Of a stretch of 64,000 nucleotides of DNA, positions 53,801-63,319 are shown one piece after another; the first letter of the stretch is position 1; every line of letters begins with the position of its first letter. The notes under the pieces are model-generated. The model had not been told where the DNA came from. It searched no databases and worked only from the letters and a program-made list of their open reading frames with translations. Location: assembly GCF_014201735.1 (NCBI RefSeq), contig NZ_JACHFE010000002.1, forward strand, positions 310,001 through 374,000, in the 5' to 3' direction. The translations under genes were made by a program, and so were the position numbers. Source of the stretch: Marinobacter oulmenensis (GTDB lineage Bacteria > Pseudomonadota > Gammaproteobacteria > Pseudomonadales > Oleiphilaceae).

Positions 53801-54981
53801 CCGCCAGTGCTTTCAAGAGTAAAGGTTTCTGAAAACCGGTGACGGGCTTCCTGGCCACGCTCCATCTGCTCGGTAAGCTCCCTCTGACTGTCTGAAAGAG
53901 CCTGCAGTTCATTAATGGTCTGGCGCATGGACGGCAGAGCATCACGGCGAAACGCATTGATGTCCTCCCAGGCAGCCAGGGAGTTGGCAAATGTCTGTTT
54001 CAGCTTTTCCAGATCCAGCGAGGCGCCAGCCGCCTGTTTATGAATCTCTACTCCCTGTTTGTTCAGCCGCTCGGACGTTTCCAGCAACAAGTCGGAGGCG
54101 GTGTCGTTGGCGGCCTGCAGGGCTTCCAGTTGTTTCTTCTGACGGGCAAGCCCCATGGCAATGGTGGAGGCAACCGACAGCGCTTCGATCGTGACATCAA
54201 GGGCGCGCTTGATGCCCCGGATCAGCTCCTTGTTGTTGCTGATGAGCAGATCGGCGGACTGAACTCCCTGCTGGTTAACGGCCAGGCGTTGCTGCAAATC
54301 CATGATGCGCTGGCGAAGGGCGAACAGGATCTCTTCCTCCAGAAACTTCACCTTTTCAGCATCGGATTCGTTCTGGATCTGTTTCACGACCTCAGCGTCG
54401 AGCAGCTCACCAAACGCAATGTAGTCCTCGAGTTCGAAGGTGAGCGCCCTCATGCGGTCCCGGTCCACCGCCAGGGCCTTGTTGTCTTCGGACAACTGCT
54501 GCATGCCGAGGCGCAGGGCATTGGCGATATCGGCAATAACGGCACTGACATCCTGGTATCTGGATGCCCAGCGCGAAATCGGCGTGCCCACAAATGGCAG
54601 TTTGGAGAGTATCCGCCGGACAAACCCCATCGAGAAGTCCACGTTATTGGGGTTTACTTCACGAACTTTGCCCTGGAGGGCCAGCAACTGCTGATCGACT
54701 TCACTGCCATCTTCGGCCGCCTGGGCCAGTTCATGGATGGGCTTCTTGAGAAGGGCGCTGGTCTCGGACAGTTTATGCTCGACCTCACGGCCAAGGGTTT
54801 CCACTTCGGAAACCATCTCCCGCCGCTCTTCCAGCTCACGGGGGCCAATCACCGCCAACTGCTGGACAACGCTTGCGGCCTTCGCATGGAGTTCCGGCAA
54901 GCGTTCAGGTGTCGGAGTGAAGGATGTTGTGTCTACCGATGCGTCGCTCTGATTCATGCGTTCCGTGCCATTCATATCCAT
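53797..54981 (-). CDS. TelA-like toxic anion resistance family protein
   Basis: 394-residue, largely helical protein of the TelA family, named for tellurite resistance but found mostly in membrane-stress loci. Family stretches include VNPNNVDFSMGFVRRILSKLPFVG, a YQDVSAVIADIANALRLG region and the long coiled coil (about 130-390; IKRALDVTIEALSVASTIAMGLARQKKQLEALQAANDTA in part). It has no membrane segment. It is divergent from a YqiJ-flotillin-ATPase unit, sharing a 286-bp promoter region with a good inverted repeat. TelA, flotillin and AAA proteins recur together, so a joint role in envelope stress is inferred. The first of several close ATGs is used. Confidence 0.85.
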   Translation of the reverse strand: MDMNGTERMNQSDASVDTTSFTPTPERLPELHAKAASVVQQLAVIGPRELEERREMVSEVETLGREVEHKLSETSALLKKPIHELAQAAEDGSEVDQQLLALQGKVREVNPNNVDFSMGFVRRILSKLPFVGTPISRWASRYQDVSAVIADIANALRLGMQQLSEDNKALAVDRDRMRALTFELEDYIAFGELLDAEVVKQIQNESDAEKVKFLEEEILFALRQRIMDLQQRLAVNQQGVQSADLLISNNKELIRGIKRALDVTIEALSVASTIAMGLARQKKQLEALQAANDTASDLLLETSERLNKQGVEIHKQAAGASLDLEKLKQTFANSLAAWEDINAFRRDALPSMRQTINELQALSDSQRELTEQMERGQEARHRFSETFTLESTGG

Positions 54982-55012
54982 TCATTCCAGTTGTGTTTTG
55001 GGCTCAGTTTAA

Positions 55013-55032
55013 TTAGTGTAAATTATCACTAA
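55013..55032. promoter_or_regulatory. Inverted repeat in the telA / yqiJ divergent promoter
   Basis: TTAGTG (55013-55018) and CACTAA (55027-55032) form a perfect inverted repeat with an 8-nt AT-rich spacer, 32-51 bp upstream of the telA-like start. Spacing and symmetry suit a dimeric regulator or overlapping promoters. The rest of 55033-55267 holds no supported gene. Confidence 0.45.
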
Positions 55033-55267
55033 ACGCTATAGGGAACTAGCGCTGCTGGACAGGATTCATGCTATGGACTGCGAACTCACGCCTCATGCCG
55101 CATTCGCGGTTGCCTCAGGCCATCACGTCAGATTTGAAGTCCGCATTTTCTGAGACGATGTTTCCATGCCAGAGGCATTAACAGATCCACCACATTCAAC
55201 GAGTCAGGCCGGCACTCTGGAAACCGTTTGACGGCACCAGGTGCGTTTAAATCAGGAAAAATCAGGT

Positions 55268-55897
55268 ATGGAAGCGTTTTTTGCCAGTGCTTTCGGGTTT
55301 CCCACTGTGATCTGGACGGCATTACTGCTGTTCTGTCTGATGTTCTGGGGCGTTTCGATCATTGGCTTGCTGGATTTCGATACCCCCGAAATGGATCCGG
55401 AACTGCCTGACGGCGGCCTTGAGGGAATCGCCGGCCTACTGTCGTCGCTAGGGCTTGGGGGCGTTCCCCTGTCTGTCGCCTTAACGTCGGTGAGTCTTTG
55501 CGGATGGCTGATCAGCTATTTTTCAGCGCTCTGGCTCCTGGGGCCCGACTCAGACGGCTGGTTTTCGCTGGTGGTCTCAATCGTCATTCTTCTGGGCTCC
55601 GCACTGGCTGCCCTGAAGCCTGCAGCATGGCTCATTAGCCCACTCAAACCCCTGTTCAAAAGCACAAAGGCCTCCAACAGCGACGTGCTGGGTAAAACCG
55701 CCACCGTTATTTATACCGTTTCCCCGAACGAGGGTGTGGTTGACTGCATGGTCAATGGCGCCCACCTCCGCCTCGAAGCCCGAAGCTCCACGGAGATGAA
55801 ACCGGGAGAGAAAGCCGTGGTCATCAGATACCACAAACAGGATTCGGTTTATCAGGTTGTCCCTGAAGCCGATTTTATGACGGGACTCACCCGCTAA
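55268..55897 (+). CDS. YqiJ-like membrane protein with OB-fold domain
   Basis: 209-residue inner-membrane protein: about three to four hydrophobic segments (about 8-30, 65-85, 95-118, perhaps 120-135) then a C-terminal OB-fold/NfeD-like domain (about 145-205; LGKTATVIYTVSPNEGVVDC and KPGEKAVVIRYHKQDSVYQVV). E. coli YqiJ has the same length and stands next to flotillin YqiK, as here. NfeD-type partners are thought to organise flotillins in the membrane. ATG at 55268 is preferred over GTG at 55241 because it begins at the first membrane segment. Confidence 0.78.
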   Translation: MEAFFASAFGFPTVIWTALLLFCLMFWGVSIIGLLDFDTPEMDPELPDGGLEGIAGLLSSLGLGGVPLSVALTSVSLCGWLISYFSALWLLGPDSDGWFSLVVSIVILLGSALAALKPAAWLISPLKPLFKSTKASNSDVLGKTATVIYTVSPNEGVVDCMVNGAHLRLEARSSTEMKPGEKAVVIRYHKQDSVYQVVPEADFMTGLTR

Positions 55898-55920
55898 ACC
55901 AAGGAAAGAGGTAACGCTCT

Positions 55921-57822
55921 ATGCTAGATATTATTTTCCCCGTACTGATGGTCGTGGCGGTGATTTTCGTCGTCATCATGGGCATCCTCGGGCTGTTTCA
56001 GGCGTTCTACAAGAAAGTGGATCAGGGTGAAGCGCTCATTGTGAACAACATGAGCAAGGTGCCCAGCGTCCATTTCACCGGCGCCATGGTCCTGCCCGTT
56101 ATTCATCGTGCCGAGAAGATGCGCATAAGCGTGATTCCCCTGCAGATTGACCGTCGGGGGAAAAACGGGCTGATCTGTCAGGACAACTACCGGGCCGACA
56201 TCTCCATCGGCCTGTACCTCCGCGTTAACGAGACCGCGGAAGACGTTCTCAAGGTGGCCAAATCGGTCGGCGTTACCCGCGCCAGTGACAAAGAAGCGGT
56301 AGATGAACTGTTCAACGCGAAGTTCTCCGAAGCCCTGAAAACCGTGGGTAAACAGTTCAATTTCGTCGAACTGTTCGAAAAGCGTCAGGAATTCCGGGAA
56401 GCGATCGTCAAACTGATCGGGGCTGACCTGAATGGTTATGTCCTTGAAGACGTCGCCATCGATTACCTGGAGCAGACGCCGGTTTCCGAGCTGGATCCCA
56501 ACAACGTCATGGACAGTGACGGTATCCGCCGGATCAAGGAAATCACCGAGGAAAACCGGGTCAAGACCAACATTCTTGAGCGCGACGCCGAAGTCGCCAT
56601 TGAAGAGCGCAACACCGCTGCCTTTGAGCAGCAGGAAGCGCTTCGTAAAACCCAGGCCGAGACCAAAGCGCGCACCGATCGTGAGATTGCAGAGCTGACC
56701 TCGAAAGAACTGGCGCTGCAGAACACCGCTCACGAAAAGCAGCGTTCCGAATCCGAGATCGCCAAGGAAGAAGCCCAGAAAGCCATCGATATCGCGACCG
56801 AAGAGCGTATGCGGGAGCAGGAACTGGCCGCTAAAGCCCGCGAGAAAGCGGTTGCTGTTGAGGAAGTGGCCATCCAGTCCGCGACCGAGCTTGAGCACAT
56901 CAACCGGGAACGTCGGGTTGAAGAGCAGCGCATCGAGAAAGACAAGGTTCTGGAGGTCAAGCAGAAGGAAATTGCAGATATCCAGGCCGAACGTATCCAG
57001 GTGGAATCCCGCGTAGCCGAAGAGGAAGAAGCCATCCTCACCATGCGCAATAAAGAGGAAGCCGAGCGGAACAAGGAAACCGTGGTCATTGGCGCCCGGG
57101 CCAAGGCCGAACAGGTTGCCATTGAGAAGATTGAAAGCGCCAAGGCCGAGCAGGAATCCGCCAAACTGCGTAAGGCTGCCATGGTCGAGCTGGCCGAAGG
57201 CGAAAAAGCGAAAGCGGCCGCGCCGGGTCTGGCTGAAGCCCAGGTGCGCGAAGCCGATGCGTTGGCTTCACGGGTTGTTGCCGAAGCAGAAGCCCATGCC
57301 CGCACTGAAGCGGCGAAAGCTGAGCGTCTGGAAGGCGAGACACGGGCACAGAACGAAGAAGATATGCTGCTTGCCCAGGCCAAGGGTGAGGAAGAACTGG
57401 GCAATGCCAAGGCCAGTGCGGCTCTGAAGATGGCCGAAGCGGAAGCCGAGGGCATTACCAAGAAAGCCAAAGCCTACGAGCAGATGGACGAATCCAGCCG
57501 CGAGTTCGAGGTTATGAACCGCAATCTGGACATTCACCGGGACGAGACCATGTCGCGCATTGACGCAAACGTGACCATCGCCGAGGCGCAGGCCAAAGCC
57601 ATGGGCGAAGCGCTGGCCAATGCCAAGATGGAGTTCATCGGTGGTGATGGCGATGTCTTCAACAAGGTTGCCCAGGGCATCGGTTACGGACGTGCTGCCG
57701 ATCACTTCATGAAAAATGCCTCCAGCATGACTCCGTTTGTCAGTTCCATCATGGAAAAGATCATGGGTGCCAGTGCCGGCAGACTGAAGTCGGACAACGC
57801 TCCGACGGATACCGCAGACTAA
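55921..57822 (+). CDS. yqiK: Flotillin-like SPFH protein (YqiK-like)
   Basis: 633-residue membrane-anchored scaffold: N-terminal membrane segment (about 3-28), SPFH/Band 7 domain (about 30-220) and a very long Glu/Ala/Lys-rich coiled coil (about 220-520), then a shorter C-terminal region (GRAADHFMKNASSMTP). Flotillins mark ordered membrane domains and oligomerise. Its ribosome binding site is AAAGAGGT, 24 bp after the yqiJ-like gene. A strong hairpin follows the gene before the large ATPase gene, so ATPase expression may be only partly coupled. Confidence 0.92.
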   Translation: MLDIIFPVLMVVAVIFVVIMGILGLFQAFYKKVDQGEALIVNNMSKVPSVHFTGAMVLPVIHRAEKMRISVIPLQIDRRGKNGLICQDNYRADISIGLYLRVNETAEDVLKVAKSVGVTRASDKEAVDELFNAKFSEALKTVGKQFNFVELFEKRQEFREAIVKLIGADLNGYVLEDVAIDYLEQTPVSELDPNNVMDSDGIRRIKEITEENRVKTNILERDAEVAIEERNTAAFEQQEALRKTQAETKARTDREIAELTSKELALQNTAHEKQRSESEIAKEEAQKAIDIATEERMREQELAAKAREKAVAVEEVAIQSATELEHINRERRVEEQRIEKDKVLEVKQKEIADIQAERIQVESRVAEEEEAILTMRNKEEAERNKETVVIGARAKAEQVAIEKIESAKAEQESAKLRKAAMVELAEGEKAKAAAPGLAEAQVREADALASRVVAEAEAHARTEAAKAERLEGETRAQNEEDMLLAQAKGEEELGNAKASAALKMAEAEAEGITKKAKAYEQMDESSREFEVMNRNLDIHRDETMSRIDANVTIAEAQAKAMGEALANAKMEFIGGDGDVFNKVAQGIGYGRAADHFMKNASSMTPFVSSIMEKIMGASAGRLKSDNAPTDTAD

Positions 57823-57830
57823 CACCGATT

Positions 57831-57860
57831 ACCGACGGGGCAGGGCGTCCCGTCGGTTTC
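57831..57860 (+). terminator. Hairpin between flotillin and ATPase genes
   Basis: ACCGACGGG (57831-57839) and CCCGTCGGT (57849-57857) form a perfect 9-bp stem with a 9-nt loop, followed by TTTCC and a further T-rich stretch. It could terminate most transcripts leaving the flotillin gene and set the ATPase at a lower level. Confidence 0.7.
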
Positions 57861-57889
57861 CGCTCGTTTTCTACAAGGATTGTCTCCCC

Positions 57890-60800
57890 ATGGCAGAAAC
57901 ACTTTCTACGGAAGCCATCATCCGGGAAGGCGGCACGTTTGCGACACTGAAAAAGCGCCTGACGGATCATGTCGGCTCTTTGCGCAACACCGTTAAGTCA
58001 CTCAACGAAGAGAGGGAAGCCAAGTTTGGCGCCTCCAGCATGGATGTGCTGGGCCGGGTCCGGGTCAGAACGCCGCATAATTGCGTGGCCCGGGATGTCG
58101 TCCGCCTGGGGGATTTCCTGCTGTTTGGCTTCAATGTGGAGCATGGCCTGAAGCAGACGGTTGATCTGACCGAAGTGTTCAGCCTCTATCGCCTGGAGGA
58201 AGACGAGGGGAACTGGGAAATCACCCAGTCAGAGATGACCGGGTCGTTCCTGGACGATGAAAAATTCCGCACCGATTTCGCCTCCCTGTACCGCTTCCAC
58301 AAGGAGGCGCGCCTGATTCAGCTCCTGGCCAGCGACGCCCGCCTTCTGATGGTGTTTCAGGTCGGCGACCGGGGCGATCATGTCAAAGTGTTCCGCTGGT
58401 CCCTGAACAACGATGGTTCGGTTCGAGCCTATATCGATGACCGGGGTGCAGACGATTTCCGGTTGCCGGAACGCTTTGACTTCGAATGGACCCAACTGAA
58501 TCGTGAACACATGGTGCAGGGCGTTTCGCCCCATTACTCCATCGACGATCAGTTGTTCGTCGATAACACCGGCGGTGCCATCACCTTCAAGGTGGAAAAC
58601 AACACCAGTTCCGGGGAGGGGATTTTTGAAGACCCCCTGGAGGTCACCAGTCAGTCACTGAGTGACGGTGTCTTTGAATACGCAAAACGCGGTGAGATTT
58701 ACCTCATCCGGGTGAAACCCTACGGTGAGGACCTGACCCGCTATTACATCTTCAACCCTGCCGAGAAGACACTGCATCGGCAGGATGCACTGGCCGGCTC
58801 AGTCCGGACATTGCCGGAAAACCACGGGCTGGTTTTCCCGGGCGGCATCTACCTGTACGACGACGAACTCAAGACCGTTGATGTGCCTGAGGGGCTGCGC
58901 TTCAAGCGCATGGTCGAGGCGCCCAACGGCGAGGATGTGCTGATTGTATTTTATGCGCCGGAGTCCGGTGCTGTTGCCCTGGTACGCTATAACCTGATCA
59001 ACCGCACCACCGCGCCCCCGATTACCGGCCACGGCTATGCGCTGTTTGAAGGCGGTGTATTGGCGGTATTCACGGCCACTGACAAGCAGTCACAGGTTCA
59101 CCCCGTTCAGTTGTGGAAGACGCCCTTCGAGTCGCAATCCTTTTACGCGGACAAGACCTCGTCCGACGATTCAGACATGGGCCGCATTGGTAACCCCGAG
59201 CTGGTCAGCGGTATCGCGGATCTGTACGGCGTGGTCAAGCTTGCCGATCTCGAGGAGGCGGGCCTGCGCCATTTCAACACGTTGATAAAACGCGTTGATA
59301 AACTGCTGGACCAGCGTTTCTGGCTCCATGAAGACCATTTCCAGTCCATCAACAAAGCATTGCACAGCGTTCGTTCCACCGCGGAGTTGATGGTGGATGA
59401 ATACGAAAAGGTCGAATCCGTTCGAGCCCAGTCCAACCAGGCGCTGAACGACGCGGATAAAGCCCTGTCGGTACTGATTCAGGAAACCCGCCCGGAGTCA
59501 TGGCGGGAACCGCACCAGTTTGTGGCTCATCTGAAAAAACTCCGGGATCACCGCGGTTTGATCCGGTCACTCACCGAACGCCGCTATATTGATCGCCCCC
59601 GCCTCGAATCCCTGGACAGGAAGGCGGCGGAGGCCGTTGATAAGCTCGCGGAACGCACGCTGGACTTTCTGTCCAAGCCCGAAGCACTGGCCCGCTATAC
59701 CCAGCAGGTGGACGCCCTCAGAAAACAGGTTGAAGACTCCGAGGACCGCAAGGAACTCCAGCGCCTGGTTGACGACTATCAGGAGATTACCGACGGCCTG
59801 GATTTTGTTCAGGAACTGCTGTCATCGCTGACCTCCGACGACACCGAACAGCAGGCCACCATTGCCGACAACCTTTCGACGCTCTACGCCCGGGTCAACC
59901 AGGACCGTTCACGGGCGGAGATCAAGCTCAATGAGTGCGGGCTTGAGGAGGCCAAGCTCCAGTTTGCCTCCAAGCTGCGGCTTTATGAACAGAGCCTGGC
60001 CAACGGTGTCCACTCCGTTGATACACCGGATGATTGTGACGGCTTACTGGCCCGGATGCTGAACCAGTTGCAGGAAATCGAAAGCCAGTTTGGCGAATTC
60101 GATGAATTTCTCAGTGCCTTGATCGAGCAGCGGGAGACCACCCAGGAAACCATCGAGGCCCGTCGCCAGCAGTTGGCCCAGGAGCGCCAGCGCAAGGCCG
60201 CTTCACTGAAAGAAGCGGGGCAGAGGATCCTCAACAACCTGACCAAGCGTTCGGACCAGTTCGACGACGTGGCGGAAGTCCATGCCTTCTTCGCCAGCGA
60301 TGCCATGGTTGCCAAGGTCCGGGATCTCGCTGCCCGGCTCAAGGAGCTGGATGCGCCGCTTGACGCGGACGATCTGGCGTCACAACTCAAAGCCGCCCAG
60401 GACAACGCACAGCGAGCTGTTCGTGACCGCGCAGACATCTATGAAGAGGGCGGGGCGATCATCAGGTTGGGCCCCAAACACCGGTTCTCGGTGAACCGGC
60501 AGGAACCCGCCGTCACATTGATCCCGGACACCGAAGGACTGAAACTGCATATCTCCGGCACCCAGTTCTATGAAACCGTCAGGGATGACCGGCTGGCCGG
60601 TCTGGACGACTGCTGGGGCCTGCATACGCCGGCCGAAGCCCCCGATGTGTACAAGGCGGAATACCTCGCGCATCGATTCATGGACGCGGTAGAGAAGGGC
60701 GATGCCCAGGTTCCCGAGTGGAGCGACCCGAAGGCCGTGGAAAAGGCCGTCAAACAGTTTGCGGGGCCCCGCTACCGGGACGGCTACGAGAAGGGGATTC

Positions 60801-63094
60801 ACGACCACGATGCCGCCAGAATTCTGCACAAGCTCGCACCGGCAAAAGCCGAAGCCGGGCTACTGCGTTTTGCGCCCCTGGTCCGCTCCGTGGCCATACT
60901 GTTCTGGAGTTTTCAGTCGTCCGGTTACCACCAGCGCCTGCAGGCCGAAAGCACCAGTGCCGGGGTGCTGCAGAAACTCATGCGCTCCGGCGATCTGTTG
61001 CACCAGATTCAGCAGGCGGTTAAAGGCGACATCAAGGCTTTCTGCGAGCGCTATGAGCTGGGCTTTGAGGACTGGATTCAGGAACAGGCGGCCGATTATC
61101 TGTGTCGTGCGCTTGCCGAAGCCCCCAACACCTTCGAGGTATCGGCGGTCGGCAACGATCTGAAAGCCCGTTTCACCGAATACCTGCGCATCGAACAGCA
61201 GACCAAGGTGTTTGATGAGGTTGTCGCGGAGGCCACGGACGATCCCAAACGGTTCTGGCAAACGGTGCTGCACTGGGTGACGGCGCTTGCGCGGCAGGAC
61301 GACCATCCCCTGAGCGAGCATTTCTGTCCTGAGGCCGCGATCCTGCTGATCGCTGAACAGCGGCCATCCATCGGCCGGTTTGTGCCTCGCCAGGCCCAGC
61401 TCACGTTTGAAATCGACGGTCTGCTGGGCCGCCACGAACGGCTGGAAAACCAGAGCCTGGCTCTGGCCCTGGATGAGTTCGAAACCCGGTTGCGCCGTCA
61501 TATCAATGAGCGACTGCCTCGCTGGGAAACCCTGCAAAAAATCCGTCACCAGGTGCTGAGCGAGCAACAGGACCGGCTGCGCGTCGAGGAATTCACCGCC
61601 AAACCGCTGACATCCTTTGTGCGCAACAAGCTGATCTCCGAGGTTTATCTGCCTCTGGTGGGCGACAACCTGGCCAAGCAGATGGGGACAGTGGGCGATG
61701 ATCGCCGCACCGACCTGATGGGGCTTCTGATCATGATCTCGCCACCGGGTTACGGCAAAACCACCCTGATGGAATACGTTGCGAGCCGGTTGGGCCTCAT
61801 TTTCATGAAGATCAATTGCCCGTCCCTGGGCCATGAGGTTAAATCCCTGGACCCCGAGCGGGCGCCCAATTCCGCGGCCAGAACTGAGCTGACCAAGCTC
61901 AACCTGGCGTTCGAGATGGGCAACAACGTCATGCTGTATCTTGATGATATCCAGCACACCCATCCGGAATTCCTGCAGAAGTTCATCTCGCTGTGTGACG
62001 GAACCCGGCGTATCGAAGGGGTCTGGAACGGCAAGACCAAGACCTACGACATGCGCGGCAAACGGTTTGCCATCTGCATGGGCGGCAACCCGTACACGGA
62101 ATCGGGTGAAACCTTCCAGATCCCGGATATGCTGGCCAACCGGGCCGATGTCCGGAATCTGGGCGACCAGCTCAGCGGCATGGACGATGTCTTTGCGCTG
62201 TCCTACCTGGAAAACGCCATGAGCTCCAACGCGGTCACGGCTCCCCTGGCGTCCCGCGGGATGGACGACTTCTACCGGTTTGCCGAAATGGCCGCCGGCA
62301 ACGAGGTGAACGCAGCGGATTTTGATCATGACTACAGCGCGGCTGAGCGTGAGGAAATTGTGGCGGTCCTCAAGCGGCTGCTGCGGGTAAGGGACGTGGT
62401 GCTCTCGGTGAATCAGACCTACATCGCCTCCAGCGGCCAGGACGACGCCTACCGGACAGAGCCGCCGTTCAAGCTCCAGGGCAGTTATCGGAACATGAAC
62501 AAACTGGCGGAGAAAGTCTCACCGGTCATGTCTGAGGCTGAACTCGAGCAGTTGATTGATGATCACTACCAGGGCGAGGCCCAGCTTCTGACACAGGGCG
62601 CTGAAGAAAACCTCCTCAAACTCAGGGAGCTTCGGGGCGTTCTGACGGACACCGAACGTGAGCGCTGGGATTCCATCAAAGCCAGCTATCGGGCCAAGGT
62701 CATGGCCGGCGGCGATGGCGATTCGGGCGAGAAGGTGGTTCAGCAACTCGTCGGGATCGGCGATCACCTCAAGGTGTTGAGTGCAGCCGTTGCCACGGCA
62801 TCCAGCAAAGATCACTCGCAAAACGACTGGGAGCCATTGATTGCCGGCCTTCAGCAGGCGATCGGATCAATGACGGTTGCACCGGAGATTACCTACACAG
62901 GGCCGGACGGCATGAAAGAAGCCTTGCTGTCTCTGGCGGATGTTTACAGTGAGTCAATTACACCGCTGGTCAGGGTGCTACGCAGCAAAACCACACTTGA
63001 GCTGAAGTCCTACCGGATGCTGGAGGAAATGAACCAGCAGTTGGCCGACATGGAAGAGGCGTTGAGAAACCGCGCTGAAGCGCTCTTCAAATAG
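57890..63094 (+). CDS. Giant DUF3686-type AAA ATPase, often labelled DNA repair ATPase
   Basis: 1734-residue cytoplasmic protein. The N-terminal part (about 40-490) is beta-rich and matches what I recall of DUF3686; a long coiled-coil region follows (about 480-870), then a helical part, then a C-terminal AAA domain. Walker A is PPGYGKTT (1285-1292); Walker B reads LYLDDIQ with Asp1352-Asp1353 instead of the usual Asp-Glu. A sensor-1 Asn appears in CMGGNPYTE. The DNA repair label is inherited annotation, with no nuclease or DNA-binding domain visible. Its neighbours (flotillin, YqiJ-like, TelA-like) suggest work at the membrane, for instance remodelling coats or coiled-coil scaffolds. Ribosome binding site AAGGA. 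Confidence 0.82.
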   Translation: MAETLSTEAIIREGGTFATLKKRLTDHVGSLRNTVKSLNEEREAKFGASSMDVLGRVRVRTPHNCVARDVVRLGDFLLFGFNVEHGLKQTVDLTEVFSLYRLEEDEGNWEITQSEMTGSFLDDEKFRTDFASLYRFHKEARLIQLLASDARLLMVFQVGDRGDHVKVFRWSLNNDGSVRAYIDDRGADDFRLPERFDFEWTQLNREHMVQGVSPHYSIDDQLFVDNTGGAITFKVENNTSSGEGIFEDPLEVTSQSLSDGVFEYAKRGEIYLIRVKPYGEDLTRYYIFNPAEKTLHRQDALAGSVRTLPENHGLVFPGGIYLYDDELKTVDVPEGLRFKRMVEAPNGEDVLIVFYAPESGAVALVRYNLINRTTAPPITGHGYALFEGGVLAVFTATDKQSQVHPVQLWKTPFESQSFYADKTSSDDSDMGRIGNPELVSGIADLYGVVKLADLEEAGLRHFNTLIKRVDKLLDQRFWLHEDHFQSINKALHSVRSTAELMVDEYEKVESVRAQSNQALNDADKALSVLIQETRPESWREPHQFVAHLKKLRDHRGLIRSLTERRYIDRPRLESLDRKAAEAVDKLAERTLDFLSKPEALARYTQQVDALRKQVEDSEDRKELQRLVDDYQEITDGLDFVQELLSSLTSDDTEQQATIADNLSTLYARVNQDRSRAEIKLNECGLEEAKLQFASKLRLYEQSLANGVHSVDTPDDCDGLLARMLNQLQEIESQFGEFDEFLSALIEQRETTQETIEARRQQLAQERQRKAASLKEAGQRILNNLTKRSDQFDDVAEVHAFFASDAMVAKVRDLAARLKELDAPLDADDLASQLKAAQDNAQRAVRDRADIYEEGGAIIRLGPKHRFSVNRQEPAVTLIPDTEGLKLHISGTQFYETVRDDRLAGLDDCWGLHTPAEAPDVYKAEYLAHRFMDAVEKGDAQVPEWSDPKAVEKAVKQFAGPRYRDGYEKGIHDHDAARILHKLAPAKAEAGLLRFAPLVRSVAILFWSFQSSGYHQRLQAESTSAGVLQKLMRSGDLLHQIQQAVKGDIKAFCERYELGFEDWIQEQAADYLCRALAEAPNTFEVSAVGNDLKARFTEYLRIEQQTKVFDEVVAEATDDPKRFWQTVLHWVTALARQDDHPLSEHFCPEAAILLIAEQRPSIGRFVPRQAQLTFEIDGLLGRHERLENQSLALALDEFETRLRRHINERLPRWETLQKIRHQVLSEQQDRLRVEEFTAKPLTSFVRNKLISEVYLPLVGDNLAKQMGTVGDDRRTDLMGLLIMISPPGYGKTTLMEYVASRLGLIFMKINCPSLGHEVKSLDPERAPNSAARTELTKLNLAFEMGNNVMLYLDDIQHTHPEFLQKFISLCDGTRRIEGVWNGKTKTYDMRGKRFAICMGGNPYTESGETFQIPDMLANRADVRNLGDQLSGMDDVFALSYLENAMSSNAVTAPLASRGMDDFYRFAEMAAGNEVNAADFDHDYSAAEREEIVAVLKRLLRVRDVVLSVNQTYIASSGQDDAYRTEPPFKLQGSYRNMNKLAEKVSPVMSEAELEQLIDDHYQGEAQLLTQGAEENLLKLRELRGVLTDTERERWDSIKASYRAKVMAGGDGDSGEKVVQQLVGIGDHLKVLSAAVATASSKDHSQNDWEPLIAGLQQAIGSMTVAPEITYTGPDGMKEALLSLADVYSESITPLVRVLRSKTTLELKSYRMLEEMNQQLADMEEALRNRAEALFK

Positions 63095-63108
63095 CACCAA
63101 AGCAGGTC

Positions 63109-63141
63109 GCCACACACCTCCGGGGAATGGGGGCGTGTGGC
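63109..63141 (+). terminator. Hairpin after the ATPase gene
   Basis: GCCACAC (63109-63115) pairs with GTGTGGC (63135-63141), extended by a few more pairs after one mismatch. Only scattered T residues follow, so it is a weak terminator candidate 15 bp after the ATPase stop. The rest of 63142-63319 shows no gene. Confidence 0.45.
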
Positions 63142-63319
63142 TCCCCATCATTTTCAGTGATAACAAAGATACCGAAAAAGAATTATTCAGCCTCGCCAAA
63201 ATTTCCAATAATCCTCACTGGATGTCGCAGGTTGCGGCAACAGCAAGGGCTTCGCTAAACCACAATTGACCCGACTCGCTTGCTCAATAATCCGCATATC
63301 CTGGAGTAGGGAGGGGGGA

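Noticed and set aside
60860..62329. 489-codon minus-strand open frame inside the giant ATPase gene
   Set aside because: Opposite strand of a frame with clear Walker motifs; no domain seen.
57890..63094. Calling the giant ATPase a DNA repair enzyme
   Set aside because: No helicase, nuclease or DNA-binding domain is visible; the name is inherited annotation, and neighbours are membrane proteins.
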